Source of the DNA: Lachnospiraceae bacterium
GTDB lineage: Bacteria > Bacillota > Clostridia > Lachnospirales > Lachnospiraceae
DNA: 64,000 nt
Assembly (NCBI GenBank): GCA_024696005.1
Contig: JAILHF010000007.1
Location: 106,816-170,815, forward strand
Direction of reading: 5' to 3'
Part shown: piece by piece, positions 17,074 to 26,329 of the stretch
Layout of the letters: each line of letters opens with the position of its first letter
How positions within the stretch are numbered: position 1 is the first letter of the stretch
Translations under genes and position numbers: made by a program
The notes under the pieces: generated by a model
The model's database searches: none
Told to the model about the DNA's origin: nothing
Seen by the model: the letters and a program-made list of their open reading frames with translations, nothing else

Positions 17074-18684
17074 ATGAAAAAGTTTTTATCGCTGTTACTT
17101 GCAATGTGTCTGGTCATGGGCCTGTGTGCCTGCCAGGCCTCAACCGATCCGGGTCCCGTGAGCACACCGACTGACGACAAACAGACAACAACGGATAACA
17201 CCACACCGGCAGCGGATCCCGATGCCGGCAACGTGACGCAGCCAACTGACACCACGCAGGCGAAGGTGCTGCGTATGGCGGAAAGCTTTGCATACGCCTC
17301 TCTGGACGTGCACAAGGATTATTACGGCTGGTACACTTCCATCTACGGCGTCTCGGAGACGCTCTTTAAGGTGGCGGACAACCTGTCCATTCAGCCCCTG
17401 CTGGCAAAGGAATACAGCGTAAGCGATGACGGAAAGACCTGGACCTTCCGGCTTGCGGATGCGAAATTCTCCAACGGAAACGCGCTCACGGCCGACATGG
17501 TCGTCAAAAACTTTCAGCGTCTGGCCGAAGTCAACGAGCGTTTCGCCTATCTGGGCGATTTCACTTTCGCGGCGGATGGCGACAAGACCCTGACGATCAC
17601 CACGCCGGAGATCTATCCGACGATGCTCAGCGATCTCACCGCTCCGGAGACCGGCATCATGGATCTGGACGCAACGACCGATCCCGACAACGCACCGGTC
17701 TGCACCGGTCCTTTCACGGTCAAATCCTTCGAGCCGGAAGGAACCGTGGAAGTGGTCAAAAACGCTTCCTACTGGAACGGGGATGTGAAGCTGGACGGCG
17801 CCATCTTCTATTACATGCAGGACGATGACACAAAGCTCAATGCAATGCAGGCAGGAGACATCGACGGCTACACCAGCGTGACCGCCGCTGCCAAGCAGAT
17901 CTACAGCATGGACGCTGACCGATACACCCTGACCGAGATCCCGGCCACCCGCCTGCAGTTCTATGTGCTGAACAAGTCCCGCCTGGATGACAAGGTCTGC
18001 GAAGCCATCAACCTGACGATCGACAACAAGGCCATGGCCGAGTTTTTGGGCGGAACGGTCTCGGCAGCCGTCGGTCCCTTCGCTTCCACCGCGCCTTACG
18101 GCAAGGTGAGCAAACCCGCTCCGGATACCGCAAAGGCAAAGGCCCTGCTCGAAGAAGCCGGCTACACCGCAGGCGCGGACGGCATGTACCAGAAGAACGG
18201 AAAGCCCCTGAGCGTGAACATCGGCTATTACGAGGCCCGCTCCCTGGATACCATCGCCGTTCTGATGCAGGAGCAGCTCAAAAACATCGGTGTGGATGCC
18301 GTGCTCACGGCCGAGGAAGATCCGGATGCCACCTATATCGCCACCGGCGACTACGACATCGCCCTGTATTGCATGATCGCCGATAAATCCGGCGACCCCT
18401 ACTACTGCATCGATGCCCTGTTCCGCAAGGATTCCAAGTGGGCATTGGCCGGTTTCCCTTCGGACGAAACGGAGAAGCTGATCGACGAGCTGCGCTACGA
18501 AACGGATGTGAACAAGCGCGCGGATCTGGCAAATCAGATCGTCCAGCGCTCCATTGACGAAAATGCCTTCGGCTATGTGGGCCTGTTCAACAAGACCACG
18601 GTCATGACAAAGGGTGTGAGCGGGATCTCCGAAAACTGTCCCTTCGATTTCTATGGCGTAAACGCCGAGACTGATATAAAATAA
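17074..18684 (+). CDS. ABC transporter solute-binding lipoprotein, family 5 (Opp/NikA/CntA type)
   Basis: This 536-residue protein has a lipoprotein signal peptide with lipobox LCAC at residues about 15-18 and a Thr/Pro/Asp-rich linker. A family-5 extracellular solute-binding domain follows, recognisable from TLFKVADNLSIQPLLAKEY, SDDGKTWTFRLADAKFSNG and APVCTGPFTVKSFE. Family 5 members bind peptides, nickel or metal-metallophore complexes. Its length is usual for the family. It begins 45 bp after the methyltransferase with AAAAGGAG ahead of the ATG and is followed by two permeases and two ATPases. The ligand is not readable from sequence. Confidence 0.92.
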   Translation: MKKFLSLLLAMCLVMGLCACQASTDPGPVSTPTDDKQTTTDNTTPAADPDAGNVTQPTDTTQAKVLRMAESFAYASLDVHKDYYGWYTSIYGVSETLFKVADNLSIQPLLAKEYSVSDDGKTWTFRLADAKFSNGNALTADMVVKNFQRLAEVNERFAYLGDFTFAADGDKTLTITTPEIYPTMLSDLTAPETGIMDLDATTDPDNAPVCTGPFTVKSFEPEGTVEVVKNASYWNGDVKLDGAIFYYMQDDDTKLNAMQAGDIDGYTSVTAAAKQIYSMDADRYTLTEIPATRLQFYVLNKSRLDDKVCEAINLTIDNKAMAEFLGGTVSAAVGPFASTAPYGKVSKPAPDTAKAKALLEEAGYTAGADGMYQKNGKPLSVNIGYYEARSLDTIAVLMQEQLKNIGVDAVLTAEEDPDATYIATGDYDIALYCMIADKSGDPYYCIDALFRKDSKWALAGFPSDETEKLIDELRYETDVNKRADLANQIVQRSIDENAFGYVGLFNKTTVMTKGVSGISENCPFDFYGVNAETDIK

Positions 18685-18711
18685 GAAACGATTAAACGAG
18701 AGGAAGTTTGG

Positions 18712-19656
18712 ATGGGGAAATACATAGGCAAACGCCTGCTGCATCTTTTGTGGATCATGCTTGCAGTCAGCTTTCTCACCTTTCTGCTGATGTACCTGAC
18801 ACCCGGGGACGCCGCCATGAAAAAGCTTTACGCCCAGGGTGTGGCCGTGTCGGATGAAGTGCTGGAAAACACCAGGGAGAACATGGGACTGAACCGCTCT
18901 TTTGCCGTTCAGTACGGTGACTGGCTGCTCCACGCCCTGCGTTTCGACCTGGGAAGCTCTTTCAAGGACGGCTTTCCCGTATCCGAAAAACTGCTCAAAG
19001 GCATGAAAAATACGGCCATCCTCACCCTTTCCGCCCTGGCCCTGGCCCTGGCGGTCTCTCTGCCTCTGGCGTTCTTTACCGCCGTTAAGAAGAATTCCCT
19101 GCCGGACTACATCGTCCGTTTTTTCAGTTTTGTGGGCAATTCGATGCCGAATTTCCTGATCTCCGTGCTGCTGATGTATTACCTGTGCGTGAAAGCCAGG
19201 CTGCTGCCGGTGGTGGCCGAAAACAGCCTGCGGGGGCTGCTCCTGCCCTGCCTGGCCCTTTCGATCCCGCTCTGCTGCCGCTTCATCCGCCAGTTCCGGG
19301 CCGAGATCCTCGAGCAGCTGGGAAAGCCCTATGTTTCCGGAGCCGTCCTGCGCGGCGTGAAAAAGCGCTATGTTCTTGCAAGCGTTCTTCACAACGCTTC
19401 GATCTCCATCCTGACCATCGTCGGGCTTTCGGTTGGCACCCTTCTGGGCGGCAGTGTTGTCATCGAGACCATCTTCCGCTGGCCGGGGCTGGGGAAGCTG
19501 GCAATGGACGCCATCAGCAGCCGCGATTACCCGGTGATCCAGGGCTTTGTGCTGCTCTCCTCCACGATCTATGTGCTGATCAACCTGCTCACGGACATCA
19601 GCTACCGCCTGATCGATCCCCGTCTGGACAAGAAAGAGGAGGAAAGCTCATGCTGA
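18712..19656 (+). CDS. ABC transporter permease (NikB/OppB type)
   Basis: This 314-residue inner-membrane permease begins MGKYIGKRLLHLLWIMLAVS, the typical OppB-family start. About six transmembrane segments follow. The EAA-like coupling motif is in the cytoplasmic loop near AVLRGVKKRYVLASVLHNA. The C-terminal signature GGSVVIETIFRWPGLGKLA is characteristic of this family. It overlaps the next permease gene by 7 bp. Confidence 0.93.
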   Translation: MGKYIGKRLLHLLWIMLAVSFLTFLLMYLTPGDAAMKKLYAQGVAVSDEVLENTRENMGLNRSFAVQYGDWLLHALRFDLGSSFKDGFPVSEKLLKGMKNTAILTLSALALALAVSLPLAFFTAVKKNSLPDYIVRFFSFVGNSMPNFLISVLLMYYLCVKARLLPVVAENSLRGLLLPCLALSIPLCCRFIRQFRAEILEQLGKPYVSGAVLRGVKKRYVLASVLHNASISILTIVGLSVGTLLGGSVVIETIFRWPGLGKLAMDAISSRDYPVIQGFVLLSSTIYVLINLLTDISYRLIDPRLDKKEEESSC

Positions 19657-20480
19657 ACCGCCACGCTTCCCTCTCCTCCAAAAGACGCCTGGTCATCTTT
19701 CTGGTACCCGCCGCGGTGCTGCTTTTGCTGAGTCTTTTCGCACCGCTTCTGGCACCCAACGATCCCAACGCCACTTCGGCGATGATGATGAACCACGCTC
19801 CCTGCGCCGATTATCCCTTCGGGACCGACCAGCTGGGGCGCTGCATCTGCTCCCGCGTCCTGATGGGCGCCGGGACTTCGATCTTTTCCGCCGCGCTCCT
19901 GGTGATCCTCACCTTCCTGGCGGGAGCCACCCTGGGGATACTGGCCGGATGGTACGGCGGCATCGCGGATGCCGTGATCATGCGGATCTGCGACGTCATG
20001 CTCGCCTTTCCCCAGATGGTACTGGCCATCGCGGTGGCGGGCATCCTGGGCGGCGGGATGACAAATGCCATGCTGGCCATGGGCATCAGCGGCTGGACCC
20101 TCTACGCCAGACTGGCCAGGGCGCAGGTGCTGTCCCTGAAGGAAGAGCCCTATGTACAGGCGGCGCGGCTTTCCGGCCTGCGCTTTCCCCGCATCATGTT
20201 CGGTACCCTGCTGCCGAACATCCTGGGCCCCCTGGTGGTGAACGCCACAACGCAGATCGGCGTGATGATGATCGGCATCGCAGGTCTTTCCTTTCTGGGG
20301 ATCGGCGTTACGGAACCCCATGCCGAATGGGGCAGCATGATCAATTTCTCACGCTCCTACATCCGGCTGGCTCCCTGGGCCGTGTTTGCGCCCGCCGCTG
20401 CGATCGTGCTCACCGTCATGGTCTTTAACTGCCTGGGAGACAGCATCCGGGACTACCTGGATGTGGGAGGTGAAAAATGA
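19650..20480 (+). CDS. ABC transporter permease (NikC/OppC type)
   Basis: This 276-residue permease partners the previous gene. It starts at the ATG at 19650, preceded by AGGAGGA. It shows the OppC N-terminal domain with DYPFGTDQLGRCICSRVLMG and the EAA loop YVQAARLSGLRFPRIMFGTLLPNI. The conserved end PHAEWGSMINFSRSYI leads into a last helix. Its stop overlaps the ATG of the first ATPase (ATGA). Confidence 0.93.
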   Translation: MLNRHASLSSKRRLVIFLVPAAVLLLLSLFAPLLAPNDPNATSAMMMNHAPCADYPFGTDQLGRCICSRVLMGAGTSIFSAALLVILTFLAGATLGILAGWYGGIADAVIMRICDVMLAFPQMVLAIAVAGILGGGMTNAMLAMGISGWTLYARLARAQVLSLKEEPYVQAARLSGLRFPRIMFGTLLPNILGPLVVNATTQIGVMMIGIAGLSFLGIGVTEPHAEWGSMINFSRSYIRLAPWAVFAPAAAIVLTVMVFNCLGDSIRDYLDVGGEK

Positions 20481-21298
20481 GCGCGCCGGTCTTACAGGTA
20501 TCCGCTCTCTGTGCGGGATACGGCAAACAGAACATCCTGAAGGAGCTTTCGTTCTCCCTGAACGAAGGCGAGATCCTCTGCATCGTCGGCGAAAGCGGCA
20601 GCGGCAAGACCACCCTGCTGAAGGCACTTCTGTCCGCAGCGGACGTTACGATCCGCTCCGGGCAGATCTATCTCTGCGATACCGAGCTGACCGCGCTTTC
20701 CGCAAAGGAGCGTTCCGCGCTCTGTCCGGAAAAGATCGGCATGATCCTTCAGGATCCCGGCTCCGCCTTCAACCCGATCCGCAGTTACAGAAAGCAGTTT
20801 ATCGAAACGCTGAAAAGCCACGGGAAATACGACGCGTCCGGCTTTGAACGGGAAGCCGCCGAAGCCCTCGCCAAAGTGGGGCTTTCGGATGCGAAGCGCA
20901 TCCTGCATTCCTGCCCCTATGCCCTGAGCTGCGGCATGAACCAGAGGGCCGCACTGGCACTGGCACTGCTGCTCAGACAGGGCATCCTCTTCGGAGACGA
21001 ACCCACCAGTGCCCTGGATGCCACGATACAGCTGCAGGTGTCGAAAGAGCTGAAAAAACTGCGGGACGAAAACGGCATCGCGCAGATCATCGTGACGCAT
21101 AACCTGGCACTGGCACGTTTTCTGGCGGACCGCACGGGAGTCATGCAGGACGGAAAGCTCGTGGAACTTGGCGAAACGGAGGAACTGCTGAAACACCCGC
21201 AGCATCCCTACACCGAAAGCCTGATCCGCGCGGTCCCGCGCCTGCCGACCAAAGCATCGGCCCGCAGCCAAGCAGCCGGTGTCCCCGTTCCTGATTAA
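20477..21298 (+). CDS. ABC transporter ATPase (NikD/OppD type)
   Basis: This 273-residue nucleotide-binding subunit has Walker A GESGSGKTTLLKAL, Q-loop MILQDPGSAFNP, signature YALSCGMNQRAALALAL and Walker B ILFGDEPTSALD, then switch His IVTHNLALA. The signature reads LSCGM where most family members have LSGGM, a small deviation. It is translationally coupled to the permease. Downstream, before the second ATPase, lies an 85-bp gap with a fragment of the palindromic repeat family. Confidence 0.93.
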   Translation: MSAPVLQVSALCAGYGKQNILKELSFSLNEGEILCIVGESGSGKTTLLKALLSAADVTIRSGQIYLCDTELTALSAKERSALCPEKIGMILQDPGSAFNPIRSYRKQFIETLKSHGKYDASGFEREAAEALAKVGLSDAKRILHSCPYALSCGMNQRAALALALLLRQGILFGDEPTSALDATIQLQVSKELKKLRDENGIAQIIVTHNLALARFLADRTGVMQDGKLVELGETEELLKHPQHPYTESLIRAVPRLPTKASARSQAAGVPVPD

Positions 21299-21323
21299 CC
21301 GGACCAAATGAAACAGGTACACC

Positions 21324-21352
21324 GGCTGCGTGGCCCGGGTCTGAACAGGAAC
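21324..21352 (+). repeat. Short relic of the palindromic repeat family
   Basis: This stretch, from GGCTGCGTGGCCCGGG to CTGAACAGGAAC, matches the 3' end of the 148-bp element at 8638-8662 with a few changes. It lies inside the transporter operon, between the two ATPase genes. Confidence 0.5.
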
Positions 21353-21383
21353 ACCTGCACCACAAGTGATGGGAGATACAGCC

Positions 21384-22145
21384 ATGATCATCCTGGAAGG
21401 GAAAGGTCTGACAAAAAAATACAGAACGCAGAAGGGGGAACTGACGGCACTGGACGCTGTGGATCTGCGGCTCGAAAAGGGCGAGATCCTGGGCATCGCC
21501 GGGGAAAGCGGCAGCGGAAAGACCACGCTGCTCAAGCTGATCAGCAGCCTGGAGGCTCCCACAAAAGGCGAGCTGTTCCTGAACGGGAAGAAACTGTCCA
21601 TGCACAGGACAAAGGAAGACTACCGTGCCATGCAGATGATCTTTCAGGACGCGACGGCCTCCTTTCATCCCCGCCGCAGCATTGCCGATTCCATCCGGGA
21701 AAGCGTGAGGAGCCTTTGCGGGAAAAACAGGGACGGAGCCGGACAGAAGGAAGCGGACATGGACCGGCTCTGCGCTATGGTGGGACTGAAACCGGAGCTG
21801 GCGGAGCGGCTTCCCAAAAACTTAAGCGGCGGGCAGTGCCAGCGCTTCGCGATTGCAAGGGCAATGGCGGTGCAGCCTTCCATCCTGCTCTGCGACGAGG
21901 TCACCAGCGCCCTGGATGTATCGTCCCAGGCACAGATCCTTGCGCTGATCGAAACGATCTGCCGGGATAACAACATGTCGGCGATCTTTGTCTCGCACGA
22001 CCTTGCCGTGATCAGCTCTCTCTGCGACCGCGTCGTGATCCTCCGGGAAGGCCGCGTGGAAGAAGAAGGCGCGGTAAGGCAGATCATCGATTCACCGCAG
22101 AAGGAATATACACAAAGGCTGCTGGGATCCGTGCTGGAACTGTAA
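21384..22145 (+). CDS. ABC transporter ATPase (NikE/OppF type)
   Basis: This 253-residue second ATPase of the transporter has Walker A GESGSGKTTLLKLI and Q-loop MIFQDATASFHP. The signature is LSGGQCQRFAIARAM and Walker B is ILLCDEVTSALDVSSQ, with switch His FVSHDLAV. The ATG at 21384 follows GGGAG with nine bases between; in-frame GTG and ATG codons at 21366 and 21369 overlap that ribosome binding site and are less likely. The short length, lacking the usual C-terminal oligopeptide-binding extension, fits NikE-like subunits. Confidence 0.93.
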   Translation: MIILEGKGLTKKYRTQKGELTALDAVDLRLEKGEILGIAGESGSGKTTLLKLISSLEAPTKGELFLNGKKLSMHRTKEDYRAMQMIFQDATASFHPRRSIADSIRESVRSLCGKNRDGAGQKEADMDRLCAMVGLKPELAERLPKNLSGGQCQRFAIARAMAVQPSILLCDEVTSALDVSSQAQILALIETICRDNNMSAIFVSHDLAVISSLCDRVVILREGRVEEEGAVRQIIDSPQKEYTQRLLGSVLEL

Positions 22146-22148
22146 AAA

Positions 22149-22196
22149 CGGCCCATAGCCACGCAGCAGGTGCACGGCCCGGGTCTGGATCGTAAC
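22149..22196 (+). repeat. Partial copy of the palindromic repeat family
   Basis: Forty-eight bases align with 8614-8662 of the full element at roughly 80% by eye. Both begin CGGCCC and TAGCCACGCAGC, and both end with CTG and GTAAC. The copy sits directly ahead of the ribosome binding site of the last operon gene. Confidence 0.6.
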
Positions 22197-22208
22197 AAAG
22201 GAGATCCC

Positions 22209-22949
22209 ATGGAAGAAAAAGAACTCACGAGACGCGTCCGCGACTACTGGACGGAACGCACACCGGATTTCAGCATCATACGGCACAACGAGCTGAAGGA
22301 TGAGATCAGCCGGCGATGGCTTCAGGAGATGAATGTGCATCTTCCGAAGCACGCTCCCCTTGACATCCTCGATGTGGGCACCGGGACCGGCTATTTCGCG
22401 ATCCTTCTGGCCCGGGCGGGCCACCGCGTCACCGGGATCGACCTGACCCCCTCGATGATCGAAGAAGCAAAGAGCACGGCACAGGAGCAGGATGTGCAGG
22501 TCCGCTTCCTTCCCGGAGATGCCCAGAATACGGCCTTTCCGGACGCAAGCTTTGATGCGGTCGTCACGCGCAACCTCACCTGGACTCTGACCGACCTCGA
22601 ACAGGCCTACCGTGAATGGCACAGGCTGCTGAAGCCGGGGGGGATCCTCCTGAACTTTGACGCAAACTACGCCGACAACGTGCGAAACAACAACCAGAAA
22701 GCATCCCGGGTAAAGCCGGAGGACGTCTACGGGCATATCGGCATCACCCCCGAGCTCAGCCGCGAAAATGCCGAGATCACGCTTTCCATGCCGGCCAGCC
22801 GTCACAAACGGCCCGAGTGGGACAAGACCCTGGCCGGGCGGGCGGGCTTTGCTTCCTGCGGCGCGGACCCGGATGCCGGACAGCGCATCCTGCGGGAGAA
22901 AGATCTGAGCGACGCTCCCCTGTTTCTGTTTTGGGCAAAAAAAGGATGA
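22209..22949 (+). CDS. Class I SAM-dependent methyltransferase (last gene of the transporter operon)
   Basis: This 246-residue enzyme has SAM motif I LDILDVGTGTGYFAILLA, acidic loop VTGIDLTPSMIEEAK, FDAVVTRNLTWTL and LLKPGGILLNFDANY. It is a distant paralogue of the first operon gene. The C-terminal half carries HKRPEWDKTLAG and differs from the first copy. The ATG at 22209 follows AAAGGAG. Two methyltransferases bracketing a complete Opp/Nik-type importer suggest sequential or alternative modification of one small molecule. Substrate unknown. Confidence 0.88.
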   Translation: MEEKELTRRVRDYWTERTPDFSIIRHNELKDEISRRWLQEMNVHLPKHAPLDILDVGTGTGYFAILLARAGHRVTGIDLTPSMIEEAKSTAQEQDVQVRFLPGDAQNTAFPDASFDAVVTRNLTWTLTDLEQAYREWHRLLKPGGILLNFDANYADNVRNNNQKASRVKPEDVYGHIGITPELSRENAEITLSMPASRHKRPEWDKTLAGRAGFASCGADPDAGQRILREKDLSDAPLFLFWAKKG

Positions 22950-23024
22950 GCCACGGCATTTACCGCGGCCCATCCGCAAGTCATTCCATCCGTTTCTCAA
23001 AGCCCGGCTCTTCTGTCCGGCTTC

Positions 23025-24143
23025 TTAATCCAGCATCTCGGCTGCTTCCTTCAAAAGCTCGATGATCGGCAGGTGCTGCGGGCAGACGCCCTCGCACTGT
23101 CCGCATCCGATGCAGTCCGAAGCCCTTCCGTGACGGCTCACAACACCGCCGTAGAAATTCTTGGAACGCCAGTCATCGGGATAGCGGCGCAGGGTATTCA
23201 CTGTCCGGAACACATCGGGAATGCTGATGTTCATCGGGCAGCCCGGCGTACAGTACTTGCAGGCCGTGCAGCCGATCTGCGGCACTTTGAGGATCTCCTC
23301 GGTCACCTCATCGATGATGGCCAATTCTTCATCGTTCACCGCTTCAAAATCGGTAAAGGTCTTAATATTGTCGAGGACCTGCTCTTCATTGGACATGCCG
23401 GACAGGACAGTCACCACGCCCGGGAGCGAAGCCACATAGCGCAGCGCCCAGCTGGCCACGGAATCATCGGGTCTCTTCGCCTTGAACTTTGCCTCGATCT
23501 CCGGTGCCATGTTTGCCAGCATACCCCCTCTTACCGGCTCCATGACGATGATCGGGATGTTACGCTTTGCCAGGATGTTGTACAGCTTTTCCGAGCGCAC
23601 CACCGGATTAGTCCGGTCCAGATAGTTCAGCTGGATCTGAACGAATTCAAACTCGGGATGCGCATCCAGGATCTCTTCCAGCAGTTCCGGGCTTCCGTGA
23701 TAGGAAAAGCCGAAATGGCGGATCTTGCCCTCTTCCCGCTTTTTGATCCCCCAGTTGAAGCAGTCGTATTTTACGTAAGTGTCGTAGTTCGATCCGTCCT
23801 CGATGGAATGGAGAAGATAATAGTCAAAAAACTCCACGCCGGCACGCTCCAGCTGCTCGCCAAAGATCCTTTCGATATCGCTTTCCTGCCGGATCTCCCA
23901 GGCCGGAAGCTTTGTTGCCAGCATGAAGCTGTCCCTGGGATAGCGCTTTACAAGAGCTTCCCTGGCGGCCACTTCGGACTTGCCGCCGTGATAGACATAA
24001 GCGGTGTCAAAATACCGCCGGTCCATCTTCATGTAGTGATCCACCATGCGGCATACGTGATCCATGTCGATGGATCCTTCCTTCTCGGGAAGACGCATGA
24101 GGCCGAAGCCGAGTTTAGGCATACTGTTTTTTTCGATACCCAT
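23025..24143 (-). CDS. Aldo/keto reductase with C-terminal 4Fe-4S ferredoxin domain
   Basis: This 372-residue oxidoreductase starts at the ATG at 24143, eight bases after AAGGAGG; an open frame continues upstream but lacks a good start. The N-terminal TIM barrel shows GFGLMRLPEK, YFDTAYVYHGGKSE with the catalytic Tyr, and LATKLPAW with the catalytic Lys. The C-terminus has two Cys clusters, CTACKYCTPGCPMNI and CIGCGQCEGVCPQHL, enough for two 4Fe-4S centres. This layout is common in anaerobic Clostridia and implies electron exchange with ferredoxin as well as NAD(P)H. The gene is monocistronic, with TTGACG/TATACT-like boxes upstream at about 24185-24210. Confidence 0.93.
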   Translation of the reverse strand: MGIEKNSMPKLGFGLMRLPEKEGSIDMDHVCRMVDHYMKMDRRYFDTAYVYHGGKSEVAAREALVKRYPRDSFMLATKLPAWEIRQESDIERIFGEQLERAGVEFFDYYLLHSIEDGSNYDTYVKYDCFNWGIKKREEGKIRHFGFSYHGSPELLEEILDAHPEFEFVQIQLNYLDRTNPVVRSEKLYNILAKRNIPIIVMEPVRGGMLANMAPEIEAKFKAKRPDDSVASWALRYVASLPGVVTVLSGMSNEEQVLDNIKTFTDFEAVNDEELAIIDEVTEEILKVPQIGCTACKYCTPGCPMNISIPDVFRTVNTLRRYPDDWRSKNFYGGVVSRHGRASDCIGCGQCEGVCPQHLPIIELLKEAAEMLD

Positions 24144-24277
24144 AAAAACCTCCTTCTCTGTTATCCCCCCACAACAGTATAACCCATGGTGGTAACCTCC
24201 CGTCAAGCATTTTTCGTCATCCGGCCCGGGACCGGCTTTCCGGTGGGCTCCCATTATCCGCAACCTGCCATGAGCGG

Positions 24278-24306
24278 TTGAATTCACTCCCATTAGGATT
24301 TATAAT
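24278..24306 (+). promoter_or_regulatory. Promoter of the beta-helix protein gene
   Basis: TTGAAT (24278-24283) and a perfect TATAAT (24301-24306) are 17 bp apart, 40 bp ahead of the ATG at 24347. Confidence 0.75.
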
Positions 24307-24346
24307 CAAAACGGTTGGGGCAATCGCGCATTAAGGAGGAGTGACT

Positions 24347-26311
24347 ATGGAAAGACAACAGGATCTTACGGCCATTCTGCCTGACGGAACAAGCTTTGAC
24401 TTCTGGGAAAAAGAATGTACGTACGATAGAACACTTTACGTGTCGTGCGAAGATCCGAAGGCTTCGGACGACAATGACGGCAGCGAGGCAGCGCCCTTCA
24501 GGACGCTGGACCGCGCCGCAAGAGAAGCAACCCCCGGCACGAAAGTGCTGATCCGGTGCGGCATCTACCGGGAATGCCTCGCCCCGCGCGCAGGCGGGAC
24601 CGACAGCGGGCATATGATCAGCTATGAAGCCTATCCCGGCGAGCGGGTCACGATCCGCGCTTCGGAAGAGGTCCGTGATTTTTCGAAAAGCAGCGGCTGG
24701 AAGCTGCTGCCCGTTTCGGAGTTTTCCTCCGGAACACAGCCCATCGGCGGCGCTTTGGAAGAAAAGCGCAGCATCTGGAAACACGAGCTGGATCCCGACA
24801 TGTTCCGCGGATACAACCCGTTCTGCGCGGTCAACATCATTCACGACCGCCTTTTCATCGAATACGACAAGACCGACATGACGACCTACTTAAACCGCAG
24901 GGGCTGCGTGTACTGCGACGGCGTTCCCCTGAAGCAGGTCGCTCTCTATCACATGCTCGGGAGCGAAGAAAACACCTACTGGGTGGAGGCAAACGGGCAG
25001 ACCGTTCATTTCCGCCTGAAGGGTGATGCCGATCCGAAGGATCACCGCATCGAAATCTCGGTAAGGGAGCAGTGCGTGGCTCCCAAAGAGCCCTTCCTGT
25101 CCTACATCCGCATCAAAGGCCTGATCTGCGAACATGCGGCCACCGGAGGCCCCGTTCCCCAGAGAGGAGCGATCTCCAGCTTCCGCGGGCACCACTGGAT
25201 CATCGAAGACTGTACCGTGAACCATGCGAACACGCTTGCGATCGACATCGGAAACGAATGCTGGCATCATGACTACATCGAAGGGCAGATCATCGGTCAT
25301 TCGGTCATCCGCGGCTGCACGATCCGCAATGCCGGCGTGTGCGGGATCGCCGGGCTGCACGCCGAGCACATGCTCATCGAGGATAACCGGATCGAGGGGA
25401 CCGGCTGGCAGAAGATGGAGCTTTCCTGGGAAGCCGGCGGGATCAAGCTTCACAACAGCGTAAACGGCCTCATCCGACGCAACGTCTTTAAGGACACCTT
25501 CCGCGCCGACCATCTGTGGCTGGACTGCGGCAACGAAAACACACGCATCACGTCCAACATTTTTGTGAACGGGATCGAACAGAGAGAAGCCATCTTCATC
25601 GAATGCACGAAAGACGGCGTCAATCTGATCGACAACAACATCATCTGGAACGTGGAAGGCCGCTTCGATCCTGCCAAAGTGCCCGCCGAGCCCGGTTCGA
25701 GCGGCTGGTACAAGCTGGCGGAAACGGATGCGGTAAACGGATACGGCATCTATTGCGAAGGAACGGACAGGCTGATCATCGCGCACAACCTGATCGGGAA
25801 ATGCCGGCACAGCGGCTATTACGCCAAACCGGTGGGCTTCCGCATGGGCGGCCTGGAACGCGGCGGCACCTCCCGGAAGGCAAAGATCCTCAACAACATC
25901 TTTTACGACTGCGGCGAGGCAGCGATCGTATTCCCCACGCCCGACAACGAGGCGGAGGGAAACCTTTACCTGTGCATGAAGGGAGGCTATCTGCGCATCA
26001 TGTATCCGGCGCCCGAGGTCTGCCTCGATCTGAAGACATGGCAGGAATTCTACGGCTTCGATCTGTCAGGTGATCAGGCATGGTTCGCCTTCGAGCCGGA
26101 CTTTGAGGAAGCACTTGTCCGCATCCGGCAGCGTGATGACGAGCCTGTCGGCGTGCCCGGTCCCGAGCGCAAGATCGTTGTGCCGCGCGACCCTGCTGCC
26201 ATCCGGAAGACAAACACGCCGGAATGCGTCAACTGCGATATCAGCGGAGCCGCCAGGGAAGCCGCATCCCTTCCGGGACCGTTCAATTCGTGGGAGGAGA
26301 TGCGGTTGTAA
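24347..26311 (+). CDS. Right-handed parallel beta-helix protein (DUF1565-like), putative carbohydrate-active enzyme
   Basis: This 654-residue protein has no signal peptide or membrane segment, so it is probably cytoplasmic. The N-terminal region has the DUF1565-type motif DNDGSEAAPFRTLDRAAREA followed by IRCGIYRECLAPR. The centre is built of short beta-helix rungs such as HSVIRGCTIRNAG, LIRRNVFKDTF and ARITSNIFVNG-like strands, the fold of many polysaccharide lyases and glycosidases. It is normal in size for such proteins. Start ATG 24347 follows AGGAGG with seven bases between. Substrate and activity are unknown; an intracellular oligosaccharide-processing role is inferred. Confidence 0.75.
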   Translation: MERQQDLTAILPDGTSFDFWEKECTYDRTLYVSCEDPKASDDNDGSEAAPFRTLDRAAREATPGTKVLIRCGIYRECLAPRAGGTDSGHMISYEAYPGERVTIRASEEVRDFSKSSGWKLLPVSEFSSGTQPIGGALEEKRSIWKHELDPDMFRGYNPFCAVNIIHDRLFIEYDKTDMTTYLNRRGCVYCDGVPLKQVALYHMLGSEENTYWVEANGQTVHFRLKGDADPKDHRIEISVREQCVAPKEPFLSYIRIKGLICEHAATGGPVPQRGAISSFRGHHWIIEDCTVNHANTLAIDIGNECWHHDYIEGQIIGHSVIRGCTIRNAGVCGIAGLHAEHMLIEDNRIEGTGWQKMELSWEAGGIKLHNSVNGLIRRNVFKDTFRADHLWLDCGNENTRITSNIFVNGIEQREAIFIECTKDGVNLIDNNIIWNVEGRFDPAKVPAEPGSSGWYKLAETDAVNGYGIYCEGTDRLIIAHNLIGKCRHSGYYAKPVGFRMGGLERGGTSRKAKILNNIFYDCGEAAIVFPTPDNEAEGNLYLCMKGGYLRIMYPAPEVCLDLKTWQEFYGFDLSGDQAWFAFEPDFEEALVRIRQRDDEPVGVPGPERKIVVPRDPAAIRKTNTPECVNCDISGAAREAASLPGPFNSWEEMRL

Positions 26312-26329
26312 AAAGCTGCGTTTCAGGCT

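Noticed and set aside
17140..19392. Open frame of 750 codons antisense to the solute-binding protein and permease
   Set aside because: It spans two well-defined sense genes and their spacer, so it is a shadow.
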